Source: Rhodoplanes sp963724735
GTDB lineage: Bacteria; Pseudomonadota; Alphaproteobacteria; Rhizobiales; Xanthobacteraceae
Assembly: GCA_963724735.1 (NCBI GenBank)
Contig: CAVRVX010000004.1
Location: 1-64,000 of the forward strand
Reading direction: 5' to 3'
Length of the DNA stretch: 64,000 nucleotides
A program made the translations under genes and the position numbers. The notes below the pieces were generated by a model that saw only the letters and a list, made by a program, of their open reading frames with translations, was not told where the DNA came from and made no database searches. Positions 62,735 to 64,000 of this stretch are shown piece after piece; position 1 is the first letter of the stretch; each line of letters opens with the position of its first letter.

Positions 62735-64000
62735 CCGGCTGGGTCATCCTCGTCGACCAGCCCCGCGATTTTCCCAATGCGGACACGCCGCACAAGGTGA
62801 TCTCGACGAGCGAGTATCTCGCCCGACCGCGGCTATTCGAGACGGCGCGCCCGAAGCTGATCAACCTGTCGCGTTCCTATGCCTATCAGTCGAAGGGCTA
62901 TTACGCCTCGCTGCTGGCGGAAGCGCGCGGCCACCGGGTGATGCCGACCGTCGAAACCATGCTGGAGCTGCGCGAATCGAAGCTCTATGAGCATGCGCTG
63001 CCGGAACTCGAGGACGAGCTCAACCGCTGCGCCCGGCGCGCCGATTTTCAGCCCGAGGGCGAATTCAAGCTCTTCGTGTGCTTCGGAATTCCGCGCGACG
63101 CGCGGTTCGAACCCTTCAGCCGGCTGCTGTTCGACTGGTTTCGCTGCCCGGCCCTCGAAGTGTCGGTCGACACGAGCGCGACCTGGCTTTCGATCGACCG
63201 CATCAGGCCGCGCAACCTCACCCGCCTCTCGAACGGCGAAGCGACCTTCTTTCGTGAATCGCTGCACCAGCATACACAGCGCGACTGGCGCGACCCGAAG
63301 GCGCGCAGCGTCTCGAAATACGATCTGGCGGTCCTGTACGATCCGAACGAGAAATTGCCGCCCTCCTCGGCCGCCTCGATCAAGCATTTCGCCCGCATCG
63401 CCGAGAGGCTGTCGGTCGATATCGAGCCGATCACCAAGCGTCAGCTTGCCGAGCTCGCCGAATACGACGGCCTGTTCATCCGCGAGACCACGTCGATCGA
63501 CAACCACACCTACCGGTTCGCGCGCCGCGCGGTGCAGGAAGGCATGCCGGTCATCGACGATCCCATTTCGATGATCCGCTGCACCAACAAGGTGTTCCTG
63601 ATGGAGCTCCTGGGGCAGAATCAGGTGCCGATGCCGCCGACCGTCATGGTCGCCGACGCCACGGACGTGACCCGGGCGATGGACGAATTGGGCTTGCCGC
63701 TGGTGGTGAAAATCCCCGACGGCTCGTTCTCGCGCGGCGTCCACAAGGTTTCGACTCCGGAGGAGTTCAAGCGGGTCGCCGAAGAGTTGTTGGAGGAGAC
63801 CGATCTCCTGCTGGCGCAGAAATTCCTGCCCACCGAGTTCGACTGGCGCGTCGGCGTGCTATCGGGCGAGCCCTTGTTCGTGTGCCAGTATCGCATGGCG
63901 CGGGGGCATTGGCAGATCGTCAAGCATCGACCGGACGGAACGGCGCGGGAGGGCGGGTTCAAGACCTTCGGGCTCGAGCAGGCGCCGCGGGAAGTGATCG
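62731..64000 (+). CDS. RimK-family ATP-grasp ligase, runs off the window
   Basis: At least 423 residues from ATG 62731; no stop before the window ends. The N-terminal part (MTGWVILVDQPRDFPNADTP, then YLARPRLFETARPKLINLSR) is the domain typical of the large RimK-family proteins, and the ATP-grasp begins at SMIRCTNKVFLMELLGQN with GLPLVVKIPDGSFSRGVHKV as the ATP-binding loop. ATP-grasp ligases join a carboxylate to an amine through acyl phosphate; RimK itself adds glutamates to ribosomal protein S6. This branch's substrate is unknown. It is translationally coupled to the GNAT-C39 gene. Confidence 0.88.
   Translation, partial: MTGWVILVDQPRDFPNADTPHKVISTSEYLARPRLFETARPKLINLSRSYAYQSKGYYASLLAEARGHRVMPTVETMLELRESKLYEHALPELEDELNRCARRADFQPEGEFKLFVCFGIPRDARFEPFSRLLFDWFRCPALEVSVDTSATWLSIDRIRPRNLTRLSNGEATFFRESLHQHTQRDWRDPKARSVSKYDLAVLYDPNEKLPPSSAASIKHFARIAERLSVDIEPITKRQLAELAEYDGLFIRETTSIDNHTYRFARRAVQEGMPVIDDPISMIRCTNKVFLMELLGQNQVPMPPTVMVADATDVTRAMDELGLPLVVKIPDGSFSRGVHKVSTPEEFKRVAEELLEETDLLLAQKFLPTEFDWRVGVLSGEPLFVCQYRMARGHWQIVKHRPDGTAREGGFKTFGLEQAPREVI

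Noticed and set aside
1..64000. CRISPR arrays, prophage structural genes or integrases
   Set aside because: No regularly spaced repeats, Cas-like proteins, phage capsid/tail genes or recombinases are visible anywhere in the window.

Overview
The window is high-GC alphaproteobacterial DNA, most probably from a member of the Hyphomicrobiales (Rhizobiales) of the Bradyrhizobium/Xanthobacteraceae kind. Evidence is the central-metabolism block (tkt-gap-pgk-class I aldolase, thiE, Sel1 protein, suhB), DUF4164-zapA-6S RNA-5-FCL on the opposite strand, DUF2842 beside ctaA, and several two-subunit molybdenum hydroxylases carrying Tat signals.

Layout. Positions 1-4.4 kb are decayed accessory DNA: a frameshifted LuxR-type response regulator, a second broken LuxR helix-turn-helix, headless ORFs and one intact 535-residue protein of unknown function. 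4.4-8.3 kb holds a NitT/TauT-type binding protein divergent from an iron-sulfur/molybdopterin oxidoreductase pair. 8.3-13.6 kb is a second decayed island lying at the 3' side of a tRNA-Pro(GGG). It contains small ORFs separated by GC-rich hairpins, a secreted-protein gene broken by a 33-bp duplication plus one extra base, and a DUF4238 gene with two frameshifts. 13.8-31.4 kb is core chromosome: DUF2842, ctaA, metY, suhB, thiE, glycolysis/Calvin enzymes, zapA, 6S RNA, 5-FCL, YmdB-like phosphoesterase, yebC and a UDP-glucuronate epimerase. An A+T-rich orphan SIR2-like gene is inserted after ctaA.

31.4-35.9 kb has a COG0523 GTPase followed by a YtcJ-like amidohydrolase, then a zinc-type CDF exporter and a response regulator. 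36.1-41.8 kb has an L,D-transpeptidase broken at a C-run, a three-gene operon (diheme cytochrome c, 2Fe-2S subunit, Mo subunit), DUF971 and moaA, which makes the molybdenum cofactor precursor those enzymes need. 42.0-44.0 kb is a TRAP permease pair without its binding protein. An IS1380-family element occupies 44.16-45.84 kb. 46-50.8 kb carries a HAD phosphatase, an orphan Bug binding protein, an IlvD/Edd dehydratase and an MFS transporter, probably organic- or sugar-acid use. BluB follows, then a CoA-ester degradation set (zinc dehydrogenase like 6-hydroxycyclohexenecarbonyl-CoA dehydrogenase, BadH-like SDR, enoyl-CoA hydratase); the last two genes have strikingly G-ending codons.

55.0-64.0 kb has an OmpA-family protein, an EamA exporter, tldD, a small hybrid protein resembling nitrile hydratase parts, and a zinc-uptake ABC operon. 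That operon starts with an unlisted 51-residue His-rich membrane peptide behind a Zur-like palindrome. A copA remnant follows. The window ends in a two-gene unit, a GNAT acetyltransferase fused to a C39-like peptidase translationally coupled to a RimK-like ATP-grasp ligase, which is the best candidate here for an uncharacterised biochemical system.
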